Notes: generated from the letters alone by a model not told the origin. Numbered from the stretch's first letter, positions 1-6,895 are shown. The stretch is DNA of 7,465 nucleotides from JBCBJX01 sp964342855 (GCA_964342855.1 CAYFIB010000079.1:1-7465), one strand, 5' to 3'. Translations and numbers: made by a program.

Positions 1-68
1 CCTCTCAGCCGCTTCGGAAGCAGGCGGCATGCTGGAGAATCCGGCCGTTGATCGCATCAATCGACGAC

Positions 69-74
69 GGAGGG
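69..74 (+). promoter_or_regulatory. Ribosome binding site fixing the GTG start at 81
   Basis: GGAGGG lies six bases before the GTG at 81, an almost ideal Shine-Dalgarno arrangement. The reading frame is open further upstream, to the window edge, and includes a TTG at 48. That TTG has no purine-rich stretch at a suitable distance, so translation most likely begins at 81. Confidence 0.75.
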
Positions 75-80
75 TTTTCC

Positions 81-2180
81 GTGACTTCTTTCATCTCTGG
101 TTCGTTCGCGAACACCGCACTATTCGCCCAGTCCCGCAATTTCGCCGAACGATTTGATCGCGGCGATCGTCAGGACGGCCTCCTGCTCGAAGCGCGCGTC
201 GGTCCGAACGGACCTTCCGCCTCCGTGCGCCGCGCCGAAGCGCCGGCCCAGTCCGAACGCGCGGACGTCCAGTCCGGCGGCGGCGGCCGTTTCGGCGCGC
301 GCGCCGAACGCTTCGCGGACTTCGCAGAACGCTCCACCCGCCTCGCCGGGGCCCTCGACCGCCTCGGCGCCGCGCTGGAAGACGCGGGCGTCGCCAAATT
401 CGCCATCGCGTCGGAAAAAGGCGCCGTCGTCATCGCCGACGGCGAAGCGTCGGTCTTCGTCGCCCAACCGAACGGCGGCAACAGCTTCGCGAACGCGCTC
501 TTCGGCGCGGTCGCCGCCTTCGCCGGGTTCCGCTTCGCGCCGGTCTCCTCCGGCGAGACAGCTCCGGCGCCGACAACGCCCGCGCCAAACGGCGAGACAC
601 AAACAGCCGCCACGTCATCAACGACGACGGCCGAAACCGGCCCCGGCGAAAACGACGCGCCGCAAACCTCCGCCGCCGCATCAACGGCCACGACGACGAC
701 GTCCGCTGCTACGCAGACGACATCGACCGTTCCCGCCGGGGAGTCGCCGTCTGAGTCCGGCGAGCCGCGTCCGCTGTCGGCTTCCGAGATTGAAGACGTG
801 ACGGCCCGCGCCATCGACAAATATCGTACGGACGCGCCGAGCACCGACTCGCCGTCAACGACGACCACGACATCGACGACGACCGAAACGCCCGCCGCTC
901 CGACGACGACGCAAACGCCGACCGAGACGACGGGAACAACGACGGCGCCGACCTCGGACAATGACGTCGTCGCGCTCTTCCAGCAGATCGCCGCGCTCTC
1001 ATCCGGCGGCGACTCGGATTCTCTTGAGCTCGCTGCTTCGCTCGTCAGCCGCATCCGCACCGGCGGCGGCGCCGACCAGCTCGCCGTCGAAGCATTGCGT
1101 GCGGATCGCATCTCCACTGGATCCGGCGATGATGAACTGGCGGTCGCGGCGCTCGCCGCCTCACGCATCTCCGCCGGCTCCGGCGACGACGCCGTCGCCA
1201 TCGCCGCGGAACGGGCGCGCCGCATCTATGGCGGGTCCGGCTCAGACCAGATCACCGTCGACGCCGTGAAAGCGAGCCGCATCAATGGCGGTTCGGGCGC
1301 CGACGCGATTGAAGTCACCGCCGACCGGGCCTCGCGCGTCTATGGCGCGTCCGGCGACGACGCCATCGCCATCGCGGCGGGAACCGCGAACCGCATCAAT
1401 GGCGGCTCGGGCGATGACGCCGTCGCCGTCGCGGCGGTAGACGCGCGCAAAGTCTCCGGCGGGTCCGGAAACGACAGCGTCGTCGTTCAGGCGAACGACG
1501 CGTATCTCGTCACCGGAGGTCGCGGTGATGACGAGGTAACCGTCGTCGCGGACACTGCAGAAAAAGTCTTCGGGGGGGCGGGCGATGACAGCGTCGCCGT
1601 CAGCGCCGAGACCGCGACGCGCGTTTCCGGAGGATCGGGCGACGATACGGTCGTCGTCTCCGCGGAAAGCGCGTCGCGCGTCTTCGGCGGCTCCGGCGAC
1701 GACACCATCCTCGTCGGCGGCGAAGCCGTCTCCCGCGTCTATGGCGGTACGGGCGATGACGCGGTGATCGTCGCGGGCGAGAACGTCTCCGGCGTCTCCG
1801 GCGGCGACGGCGACGACTACATCTCCGTCACCGCGGAAGTGGCGGACGGCGTCCGCGGCGGCGCGGGCGACGACCTTATTGAGGTGAATGCGTCCGAAGC
1901 CGGAATCGATTTCCGCGGCGGCGACGGCGAGGACATCGTCAGCCTCGGCGCGGGCGGCGTCTACGTCATCAATCTCGGCTCGGAGCTTGGCGGGTCGCTT
2001 GAGGACGTTTCGGTCTCCCAGACCGAAGACGGCGCCTTCCGCCTCGACTTTGAAACCGGCGAAAGCCTGACGATCTTCGCGAACGACGCCGCCTCGGTGG
2101 ATGTCCGCCTCGGGGAAGAGACGCTCTCTCTCATCTCGCCGGAGGCTTCGGAATACGACCCGCTGGACCTTTCAGCGTAA
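81..2180 (+). CDS. RTX-like calcium-binding repeat protein with Thr-rich linker
   Basis: This is a 699-residue acidic protein, probably secreted or surface-exposed; its function is unknown. Three parts are visible. Residues 1-157 form an N-terminal domain I do not recognise, rich in Ala, Arg and Phe, with no classical signal peptide. Residues 158-307 are a Thr/Ser/Ala/Pro linker, interrupted once by a short charged segment around residues 228-252. Residues 308-621 hold tandem 19-residue units with the GGxGxD signature of hemolysin-type repeats. The last 78 residues are acidic and beta-rich, end in DPLDLSA, and could be the uncleaved C-terminal signal of a type I secretion substrate. In known RTX proteins such repeats fold into a calcium-filled beta-roll after export. 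No type I transporter gene is in the window, so the export route is inferred. The GTG start is chosen from the GGAGGG at 69-74. The gene appears to stand alone and ends at a hairpin shared with a convergent gene. Confidence 0.85.
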   Translation: MTSFISGSFANTALFAQSRNFAERFDRGDRQDGLLLEARVGPNGPSASVRRAEAPAQSERADVQSGGGGRFGARAERFADFAERSTRLAGALDRLGAALEDAGVAKFAIASEKGAVVIADGEASVFVAQPNGGNSFANALFGAVAAFAGFRFAPVSSGETAPAPTTPAPNGETQTAATSSTTTAETGPGENDAPQTSAAASTATTTTSAATQTTSTVPAGESPSESGEPRPLSASEIEDVTARAIDKYRTDAPSTDSPSTTTTTSTTTETPAAPTTTQTPTETTGTTTAPTSDNDVVALFQQIAALSSGGDSDSLELAASLVSRIRTGGGADQLAVEALRADRISTGSGDDELAVAALAASRISAGSGDDAVAIAAERARRIYGGSGSDQITVDAVKASRINGGSGADAIEVTADRASRVYGASGDDAIAIAAGTANRINGGSGDDAVAVAAVDARKVSGGSGNDSVVVQANDAYLVTGGRGDDEVTVVADTAEKVFGGAGDDSVAVSAETATRVSGGSGDDTVVVSAESASRVFGGSGDDTILVGGEAVSRVYGGTGDDAVIVAGENVSGVSGGDGDDYISVTAEVADGVRGGAGDDLIEVNASEAGIDFRGGDGEDIVSLGAGGVYVINLGSELGGSLEDVSVSQTEDGAFRLDFETGESLTIFANDAASVDVRLGEETLSLISPEASEYDPLDLSA
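552..957 (+). repeat. Low-complexity Thr/Ser/Ala/Pro linker coding segment
   Basis: The segment is dominated by ACG, ACC and ACA codons and encodes several runs of three to six threonines mixed with Ala, Pro, Ser, Gln and Glu. A short ordered-looking interruption (positions about 762-836) encodes EIEDVTARAIDKYR, which could be a small helix. The composition is typical of extended, possibly glycosylated, spacers that hold a domain away from the cell or from its neighbour. Trinucleotide-like ACG repetition makes this stretch prone to length change. Confidence 0.7.
1002..1943 (+). repeat. Sixteen tandem 57-bp units encoding 19-residue RTX-type repeats, plus one partial
   Basis: Units begin every 57 bases from 1002. 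Fifteen are exactly 19 codons, the sixteenth (from 1857) has 20, and a partial GGDGEDIVS follows at 1917. The consensus is GGSGDDxVxVxAxxAxRVx. Asp at unit position 6 is present in all sixteen. Position 8 is always aliphatic. Position 12 is Ala in thirteen of the first fifteen, and position 17 is Arg or Lys in twelve of them. The first two units are the most degenerate. Classical RTX repeats are nine residues long and alternate two calcium loops per turn; here only one half of each turn keeps the calcium loop. Unit DNA is diverged while protein positions are conserved, suggesting old duplication under selection. Confidence 0.9.
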
Positions 2181-2195
2181 GACCGATCACGATGG

Positions 2196-2222
2196 CGCGG
2201 CTCGGCGGATCGCCGGGCCGCG
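2196..2222. terminator. Bidirectional hairpin terminator between convergent genes
   Basis: A 12-bp stem has arms CGCGGCTCGGCG and CGCCGGGCCGCG around a GAT loop at 2208-2210; the only non-Watson-Crick position is a T-G pair. It begins 15 bases after the stop of the repeat protein and 9 bases beyond the stop of the minus-strand membrane protein. Neither side has a clear run of T, so it is not a textbook intrinsic terminator. Its position and stability still fit transcription stopping from both directions. Confidence 0.65.
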
Positions 2223-2231
2223 TTCACTCGA

Positions 2232-2942
2232 TCAGCCTTCCAGTCCCCAAAACATCGCGAGCGCGTTGAGCATCCGCTTGCCGAACGGCGAAAACGCGAT
2301 CGGATCGAAGACGTAGATCGCGTTCACCGCCCAGAGCCAGGCGAAGAGCGCGAGCGCCAGCATCGGAATGCGGCGCGTTCGAATGAAATCGAACGCGATG
2401 AGCGCGAAGAGCGGGCTCGCGCTGATCAGCTTGCGCGTCCACCAGCTCGGGTTCTCCAGAAACCACTCATGCGCCCGAGCGACGGAAGCGAGCGTCAGAA
2501 ACGCCGTCGCCGCGAACATGAGACGTTTGTGGACGTACGGCTTTTTGCGAAAAGCGATGGCGAGCAGGGCCAGAACGCAGCCGCTGGTGATCTGGCCGAG
2601 ATTGTACCACGCCTCATCGACCGACTTCCGGCCTAGGGCGAATTTTTCAACCACCACGTACCAACCGCTGGGCAATATCGCGATGAGGAGAATGACCGAC
2701 GTCAGCCCCAGCGACTTGTGAAGGGCGTAGCGCTTCGTTGAAATCAGCCCCGCCTGCACGGCGTAAAGCACCATCCAGAGGGTATAGAGCGCGCCGTGGA
2801 TGGCGAGGCTCGACCGGATCGGTCCGTAGTCCTCGATGAAGGCGAAGCGCAGGAAAAACGTGTCGGCGAACCCCACGAAGGTGACGAGCACGAACCAAGC
2901 GCCGCTCGCCAGAAAAAACATCCGTTCCGCGTTCGTGCGCAT
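2232..2942 (-). CDS. Uncharacterised seven-helix integral membrane protein
   Basis: This 236-residue hydrophobic protein is of unknown function. About seven membrane segments are visible, near residues 9-31, 44-66, 76-98, 113-131, 139-157, 171-187 and 192-212. Histidines sit at or near segment ends (H49, H75, H138, H158), in the contexts IHGALYTLW, ALHKSLG and VHKRLM. The arrangement of a His at the head of one helix and H-x-x-LG at the head of the next recalls DUF2306-like and other haem or quinone membrane proteins, but I cannot assign a family. The ATG at 2942 is preferred over an upstream in-frame TTG (2996) because a TGGGGGAT Shine-Dalgarno-like stretch lies just before it. It is divergent from the transporter at 3080 and convergent with the repeat protein, so it is probably a single-gene unit. 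Confidence 0.8.
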   Translation of the reverse strand: MRTNAERMFFLASGAWFVLVTFVGFADTFFLRFAFIEDYGPIRSSLAIHGALYTLWMVLYAVQAGLISTKRYALHKSLGLTSVILLIAILPSGWYVVVEKFALGRKSVDEAWYNLGQITSGCVLALLAIAFRKKPYVHKRLMFAATAFLTLASVARAHEWFLENPSWWTRKLISASPLFALIAFDFIRTRRIPMLALALFAWLWAVNAIYVFDPIAFSPFGKRMLNALAMFWGLEG

Positions 2943-3079
2943 CCGTTGATCCCCCAGGCGCTGACATATCGTCGGCGGAAGATGCGCCGTCGGCAAGAGG
3001 CGTTCGGGTGGTGCGCCGCAATGTGGACGCCGATGCGCAAGGTGCGGTTAAATCCGCTTCCGCTTTGCAGGACGCCCCG

Positions 3080-4435
3080 ATGAGTTCCGACACCGCCGCG
3101 ACGCCGGGCGTCCGCGCCGACAGCCGCCTGCCGCTCCTTCTCCAGCGCCGGTTCGGTCCGCTGACCGCCTCGTTCGCCATGGGCGCGTTCACCGACAACA
3201 TGCTGAAGCAGGTGCTGATCATCGGCATCCCGTACGGCGTCCTGACGATCCCGTTCCTGACGCGCGAAGCCGCGGGCCCGGTGCTGGGCGCCTGCTACCC
3301 GCTCGGCATCTTCCTCTTTTCGCCCCTCGCCGGTCAGATCGCAGACCGGTTCTCCAAGTCTCACCTCCTGCGCGCCATCAAGCTCGCCGAAGCGGCGCTG
3401 ATGATGCTCGCCGCCATCGGCTTCGTCCTGAAGAGCGGGGCGATCCTCTTTTTCGCGCTGGTGGCCATGGGCGCGCAGACGGCGTTCTTCAATCCGGTGC
3501 GCCACGCCTGCATGCCGCAGCTTCTGAAGCCGGACGAGCTCGTCAAAGGTAACGGCTACGCGAATGCGGGGCTTTTTCTCTCGATACTGACGGCGATCGC
3601 GCTCGGCTCGTGGATGGGCGACACCGACGAGGGCGTGCGCACGGCGGCGATCATTCTCGCCCTCGTCGGCGTCGGCGGATGGCTGATGGCGCGGCTCGTG
3701 CCGGCGCTGCCGGCCTCCGACCCGGCGATCCGCATCCGGTACAATCCCCTGCCGCAGCTCGCGACCATGGCGCGGCTCGTCGCCGAAGCTCCGGGGGTCG
3801 TGCGGCCGATGTTCGGGTGCGCGCTCTTCTGGATGCAGGGCGCCGCGGTCACCGTGCTCCTTCCCTATCTCATCCGCGATGTCGCCGGAGCCGACAGCGC
3901 CGTCGTCGCGGTCATCATGGCGCTTTCGGCCGTCGGCATGGCGCTCGGCTCGGTCGCGGCGGGGGCGTTCGTGAAATCGCGCTCAGGCTTCGGCGTCGCG
4001 GCGGGGGGGCTCGCAGCGGGCGTAGGCTTCGCGGTCAGTCTCTACTTCCTCAACGCCGGACTGGCGCCGAGCGCGGCCTGCGTGGCGGATGCGACCGCCT
4101 GCACCAAATTGCCCGAGTTTCTCAGCTCATCGACCGGGCTCTACATCGTCCTCGCCGCCGTCGGATCCTCAACGGCGCACGCGCTCTTCTACACGCCGAT
4201 GATCGCCGCGACGCAGCGCCGCGCGACGGAGAACCGGCGCGCACAGATCATGTCCGCGGCGAATTTGCTGAACTCGGGGTTCGCGATCATCGGCGCCTAT
4301 TCCATGCACGCCTTCACGCGTGAAGGCGCGGAGGCGGAGACCTATTTCCTGGTCACCGCCGCCGCGCAGGTCGCCCTCATTGCGTATATGGCGTGGCGCA
4401 AACGCGCGACGCCGGAAGCCGAGCCCGGTTTTTAG
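3080..4435 (+). CDS. MFS transporter, LplT/Aas lysophospholipid-transporter type
   Basis: A 451-residue inner-membrane transporter of the major facilitator superfamily, with about twelve hydrophobic segments. Near the N-terminus GAFTDNMLKQ (residues 35-44) resembles the G-A-F-N-D-N-x-x-K start of LplT and of MFS domains fused to acyltransferases. The loop between segments 2 and 3, GQIADRFSKSHLLR (85-98), is the classic MFS motif A. FFNPVRHACMPQLL (137-150) followed by ELVKGNGY matches the family's FFGPxKYxxLP...L..GN element in divergent form. LplT flips lysophospholipids inward; whether this protein moves a lipid or something else is inference. Two cysteines (C334, C341) in an apparent extracytoplasmic loop could form a disulfide. 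The ATG at 3080 has AGGA at 3069-3072 with seven-base spacing and is preferred over an in-frame GTG at 3008 that adds 24 non-hydrophobic residues. The stop overlaps the sqdB stop by four bases. Confidence 0.85.
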   Translation: MSSDTAATPGVRADSRLPLLLQRRFGPLTASFAMGAFTDNMLKQVLIIGIPYGVLTIPFLTREAAGPVLGACYPLGIFLFSPLAGQIADRFSKSHLLRAIKLAEAALMMLAAIGFVLKSGAILFFALVAMGAQTAFFNPVRHACMPQLLKPDELVKGNGYANAGLFLSILTAIALGSWMGDTDEGVRTAAIILALVGVGGWLMARLVPALPASDPAIRIRYNPLPQLATMARLVAEAPGVVRPMFGCALFWMQGAAVTVLLPYLIRDVAGADSAVVAVIMALSAVGMALGSVAAGAFVKSRSGFGVAAGGLAAGVGFAVSLYFLNAGLAPSAACVADATACTKLPEFLSSSTGLYIVLAAVGSSTAHALFYTPMIAATQRRATENRRAQIMSAANLLNSGFAIIGAYSMHAFTREGAEAETYFLVTAAAQVALIAYMAWRKRATPEAEPGF

Positions 4436-5643
4436 GCGCTCGCGAGTTTGACGGCGCTTTCTTCGGCGTCGCCTTTGCGCTCATCCGTCCAGTACGAGAT
4501 GCACGGAATTTTCGAGCGGTCGCAGCGATCTGCGTATTTGCGCGCGATATCCGTCACTTCATCGAAGAGACCTTCCTCGAGTGTGATCGGGTCGAGGCCG
4601 AGGCCGAGCAGTCGACGGTTTTCAACCTTCAGCTCGTTTTCGTCCGCTTCCTTGCGCGGGTTCTTCACGTACTCGATCTTCGCATTGGTCTTGTCGGCGA
4701 CCATCTGGGCGAGATCGCGGACGCGGTGCGTCTCGGTCATCTGGTTGAGGATGTGCACGCGCTCGCCCGTCTGCGGCGGGTTCAGGATGGCGAGCTCGAT
4801 GCACTTCACCGTATCCTGAATATGAATGAACGCCCGCGTCTGACCGCCCGTGCCGTGCACGGTGAGCGGAAACTCGACGGCGGCCTGCATGAGGAAGCGG
4901 TTCAGGACCGTTCCGTAATCGCCATCATAGTCGAAGCGGTTGATGAGGCGCTCGTCTTTCTTGGTTTCTTCCGTCTGCGTACCCCAGACGATGCCCTGGT
5001 GAAGGTCCGTCACACGCATGCCGTCGTTCTTGTTATAGAACGCAAAAAGCAGCTGATCCTGCGTCTTGGTCATGTGGTAGATGGAGCCCGGATTGGCCGG
5101 GTACAGAATTTCCTGCGCGATCTCGCGGCCATCCTCGGCCTCGATCTTCACCGGCAGATAGCCTTCGGGGATCTTGATGCCCGCCGTGCCGTAGCCGTAG
5201 ACGCCCATGGTGCCGAGGTGGACGAGGTGCGCGTTGGAGCCGGACTCCACGATCGCCGCGAGCAGGTTGTTGGTCGCGTTCAGATTGTTGTCGACGGTGT
5301 AGCGTTTATGCCACGACGACTTCATCGAGTACGGCGCGGCGCGCTGCTCGGCGAAGTGCACCACCGCGTCCGGCTTGAATTCCCGCAGGAGATGCAGAAG
5401 CCGTGCGTAATTCACCGCGACGTCGATGTTCTCAAAACGGATGTCTTTACCCGAAACCTCTTTCCAGGCGGCGAGGCGCACCGACATCGGCTTGATGGGG
5501 GTGAGGCTTTCGACCTCCAGCTCCACATCGATCTTCCGTCGCGACAGATTGTCGACGATCATCACCTCGTGGCCCTTGGCCGACAGGTGCAGGGAGGTCG
5601 GCCATCCGCAGAAGCCGTCACCGCCTAAGACCATCACCCGCAT
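4432..5643 (-). CDS. sqdB: UDP-sulfoquinovose synthase SqdB
   Basis: A 403-residue cytoplasmic short-chain dehydrogenase/epimerase-type enzyme. SqdB converts UDP-glucose and sulfite to UDP-sulfoquinovose, the head-group donor for the sulfolipid SQDG. The N-terminus carries the NAD-binding GGDGFCGWPTSLHLS (residues 7-21). HFAEQRAAPYSM (96-107) is a hallmark of this family. The catalytic residues are visible as T145 in LGTMGVYG and Y189/K193 in YHMTK. DLHQGIVWGTQTEET (213-227) and RAFIHIQDTVKCIE (270-283) are also characteristic. Length and full-length collinearity match bacterial SqdB. The ATG at 5643 has GAGGAGA seven bases upstream. The usual partners for the glycosyl-transfer step (sqdD/sqdC or sqdX) are not in the window. 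The gene is tail-to-tail with the MFS gene and divergent from the epimerase at 5795. SQDG synthesis is often raised by phosphate starvation; see the divergent region for weak signs. Confidence 0.95.
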   Translation of the reverse strand: MRVMVLGGDGFCGWPTSLHLSAKGHEVMIVDNLSRRKIDVELEVESLTPIKPMSVRLAAWKEVSGKDIRFENIDVAVNYARLLHLLREFKPDAVVHFAEQRAAPYSMKSSWHKRYTVDNNLNATNNLLAAIVESGSNAHLVHLGTMGVYGYGTAGIKIPEGYLPVKIEAEDGREIAQEILYPANPGSIYHMTKTQDQLLFAFYNKNDGMRVTDLHQGIVWGTQTEETKKDERLINRFDYDGDYGTVLNRFLMQAAVEFPLTVHGTGGQTRAFIHIQDTVKCIELAILNPPQTGERVHILNQMTETHRVRDLAQMVADKTNAKIEYVKNPRKEADENELKVENRRLLGLGLDPITLEEGLFDEVTDIARKYADRCDRSKIPCISYWTDERKGDAEESAVKLASA

Positions 5644-5794
5644 CGCGCACTCTCCTCAATTTGACTTCGCAGCGTGCAGCGCTGCGGCGATCGCGGCTTT
5701 CTAGGGCCTTGACGGGCGGTGGCGCAACCGTTCGCGCTCGCTTGACAGAATGCGCCCGTCCGCTACCGCGGAGGGTCAGCGAGGGAGTTCTCCA
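5644..5794. promoter_or_regulatory. Divergent control region between sqdB and the epimerase gene
   Basis: These 151 bases must hold the promoters of both flanking genes. On the plus strand TTGACA at 5742-5747 is a perfect -35 hexamer, but the -10 sixteen bases on (TACCGC at 5764) is poor; it would serve the epimerase. Two more TTGAC cores lie at 5661 and 5709. An 8-bp inverted repeat, GACGGGCG (5711-5718) and CGCCCGTC (5753-5760), brackets the TTGACA. The Shine-Dalgarno for sqdB is the complement of 5651-5657 and that for the epimerase is GAGGGAG at 5781-5787. No convincing minus-strand -10/-35 pair for sqdB was found. Confidence 0.5.
5668..5686. promoter_or_regulatory. Perfect 7-5-7 inverted repeat upstream of sqdB
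   Basis: CGCAGCG, a five-base spacer TGCAG, then CGCTGCG. It lies just upstream of the sqdB ribosome binding site, so it is either a leader hairpin in the sqdB transcript or a dyad operator. In such GC-rich DNA a 7-bp arm can occur by chance, so the regulatory role is only a possibility. Confidence 0.35.
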
Positions 5795-6763
5795 ATGGCG
5801 GTTTTGGTCACCGGCGCGGCCGGGTTCATCGGGGCGAGCGTCTCGCGCGCGCTGATCGCGCGCGGGGAGACGGTGCTCGGCGTCGATAACCTGAACGACT
5901 ACTACCGCCCGGCCCTGAAAGCCGCCCGTCTCGCCGGGCTGCAGACGCTGAAAGGCTTCGCCTTCGCCGAACTCGATATCGCCGATGCGGACGCGCTGAA
6001 AAAAGCCGCGCGCGCGGCGGGCGTCGATCGCATCGTCCATCTCGCGGCGCAGGCGGGCGTGCGCTACTCCATCGAGAACCCGTTCGCGTACGTACAGTCC
6101 AACCTCAAGGGCCACGTCTGCGTCCTTGAACTCGCGCGCGACCTTGAGCCGAAGCACACGGTCTACGCCTCGTCATCCTCCGTCTACGGCGGCAACACCA
6201 AGACGCCCTTCGCCGAAAACGATGTCACGACCGATCCGGTGTCGCTCTATGGCGCGACGAAGATGTCGGATGAGATGCTGTCGAACTCTTACTCGCGGCT
6301 CTACAGCCTGCCGCTCACGGGCCTCCGGTTCTTCACCGTCTATGGCGAATGGGGCCGCCCGGACATGGCCTACTGGATCTTTACCGAGAAGATCCTCCGC
6401 GGCGAGCCGATCCGCGTCTTCAATCAGGGCAAGATGGGCCGGGACTTCACCTATATCGATGACATCGTCGCCGGCGTCCTCGCGGCCCTCGACCGGCCGG
6501 CCGCGGGCGAGCCGCCGCACCGGATCTACAATCTCGGAAACGATCAACCCGAAGAGCTCATGACCCTGATCGAGACCGTCGAAGCCGCGCTCGGCATGAC
6601 GGCGGAGAAGCAGTTCGAACCCATGCAGCTCGGCGATGTCGAACGCACGTGGGCGGATGTTTCGCGCGCGCGCGCCGAACTCGGTTACGACCCGAAGACG
6701 CCTCTCGCCGAGGGCATCCCCGCCTTCGTCGACTGGTACCGGAAGGAAGGGCCGTTCGAATAG
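5795..6763 (+). CDS. UDP-glucuronate 4-epimerase-type NAD-dependent sugar epimerase
   Basis: A 322-residue cytoplasmic SDR-superfamily enzyme, probably interconverting UDP-glucuronate and UDP-galacturonate (CapI/LpsL/GAE group). The NAD-binding motif is GAAGFIG (residues 8-13 region), followed by DNLNDYYRPALKAARL (31-46). HLAAQAGVRYSIENPF (82-97) with YVQSNLKG is the signature of this group. The catalytic set is the Ser stretch SSSSVYG (126-132) and Y152/K156 in YGATK. TVYGEWGRPDMA (181-192) and GKMGRDFTYIDDIV (212-225) separate uronate epimerases from GalE. Length is normal for the family. The start at 5795 is chosen for GAGGGAG at seven-base spacing; an upstream in-frame ATG at 5750 sits against the putative -35 and lacks a ribosome site. 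A UDP-glucose dehydrogenase tail at the window edge would supply the substrate. The substrate assignment is from family motifs, and other uronate-type sugars are possible. Confidence 0.88.
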   Translation: MAVLVTGAAGFIGASVSRALIARGETVLGVDNLNDYYRPALKAARLAGLQTLKGFAFAELDIADADALKKAARAAGVDRIVHLAAQAGVRYSIENPFAYVQSNLKGHVCVLELARDLEPKHTVYASSSSVYGGNTKTPFAENDVTTDPVSLYGATKMSDEMLSNSYSRLYSLPLTGLRFFTVYGEWGRPDMAYWIFTEKILRGEPIRVFNQGKMGRDFTYIDDIVAGVLAALDRPAAGEPPHRIYNLGNDQPEELMTLIETVEAALGMTAEKQFEPMQLGDVERTWADVSRARAELGYDPKTPLAEGIPAFVDWYRKEGPFE

Positions 6764-6809
6764 GGCCCGGCGCTCGACCGCCCGTCCTTCGTGACGCCCG
6801 CGTACAATC

Positions 6810-6825
6810 TGGCACGCCCCTTGCT
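6810..6825 (+). promoter_or_regulatory. Sigma-54 (RpoN) -24/-12 promoter
   Basis: TGGCACGCCCCTTGCT matches the RpoN consensus TGGCACG-N4-TTGCW at every defined position. The GG and GC elements are separated by the required ten bases. It lies in the intergenic space, points toward the gene at 6896 and would start transcription near 6836, leaving a leader of about 60 bases. Such promoters need an AAA+ enhancer-binding activator; no activator gene or clear upstream activator site was seen here. Confidence 0.8.
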
Positions 6826-6895
6826 CCCCTAACGGCGAACGGTCGGCGCTGAGACACGCTCAAGGCGAACCGGCCGCCCGCAACAGGAGCGCGCC

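Noticed and set aside
48..60. TTGAT-CGC-ATCAA palindrome resembling an FNR box
   Set aside because: The FNR/Anr consensus has a four-base spacer and here it is three. It also overlaps the region just upstream of the start codon with no promoter visible.
170..1225. 351-codon minus-strand open frame opposite the repeat-protein gene, and similar plus-strand frames such as 154-801
   Set aside because: These follow from GC-rich codon phase and the Thr/Asp-rich sense strand. Their products are low-complexity Ser/Val/Ala or Arg/Pro strings without domain features, while the sense frame has clear RTX repeats.
1002..1943. 57-bp periodicity as a CRISPR or minisatellite array
   Set aside because: The units lie in frame within one coding region, diverge at synonymous positions and lack invariant repeats with unique spacers. 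The periodicity is protein-driven.
3008..3079. Longer GTG-initiated N-terminus for the MFS transporter
   Set aside because: The 24 extra residues are hydrophilic and unlike the family, and the ATG at 3080 has a better ribosome binding site.
4393..5628. 411-codon plus-strand open frame antisense to sqdB
   Set aside because: The minus strand carries unmistakable SqdB motifs over its whole length. The antisense frame is a shadow with no recognisable motif and no convincing ribosome site.
5687..5694. GCGATCGC octamer, as in cyanobacterial HIP1 repeats
   Set aside because: Nothing else points to a cyanobacterium, and one such GC-rich palindrome is expected by chance. It was not treated as a repeat element.
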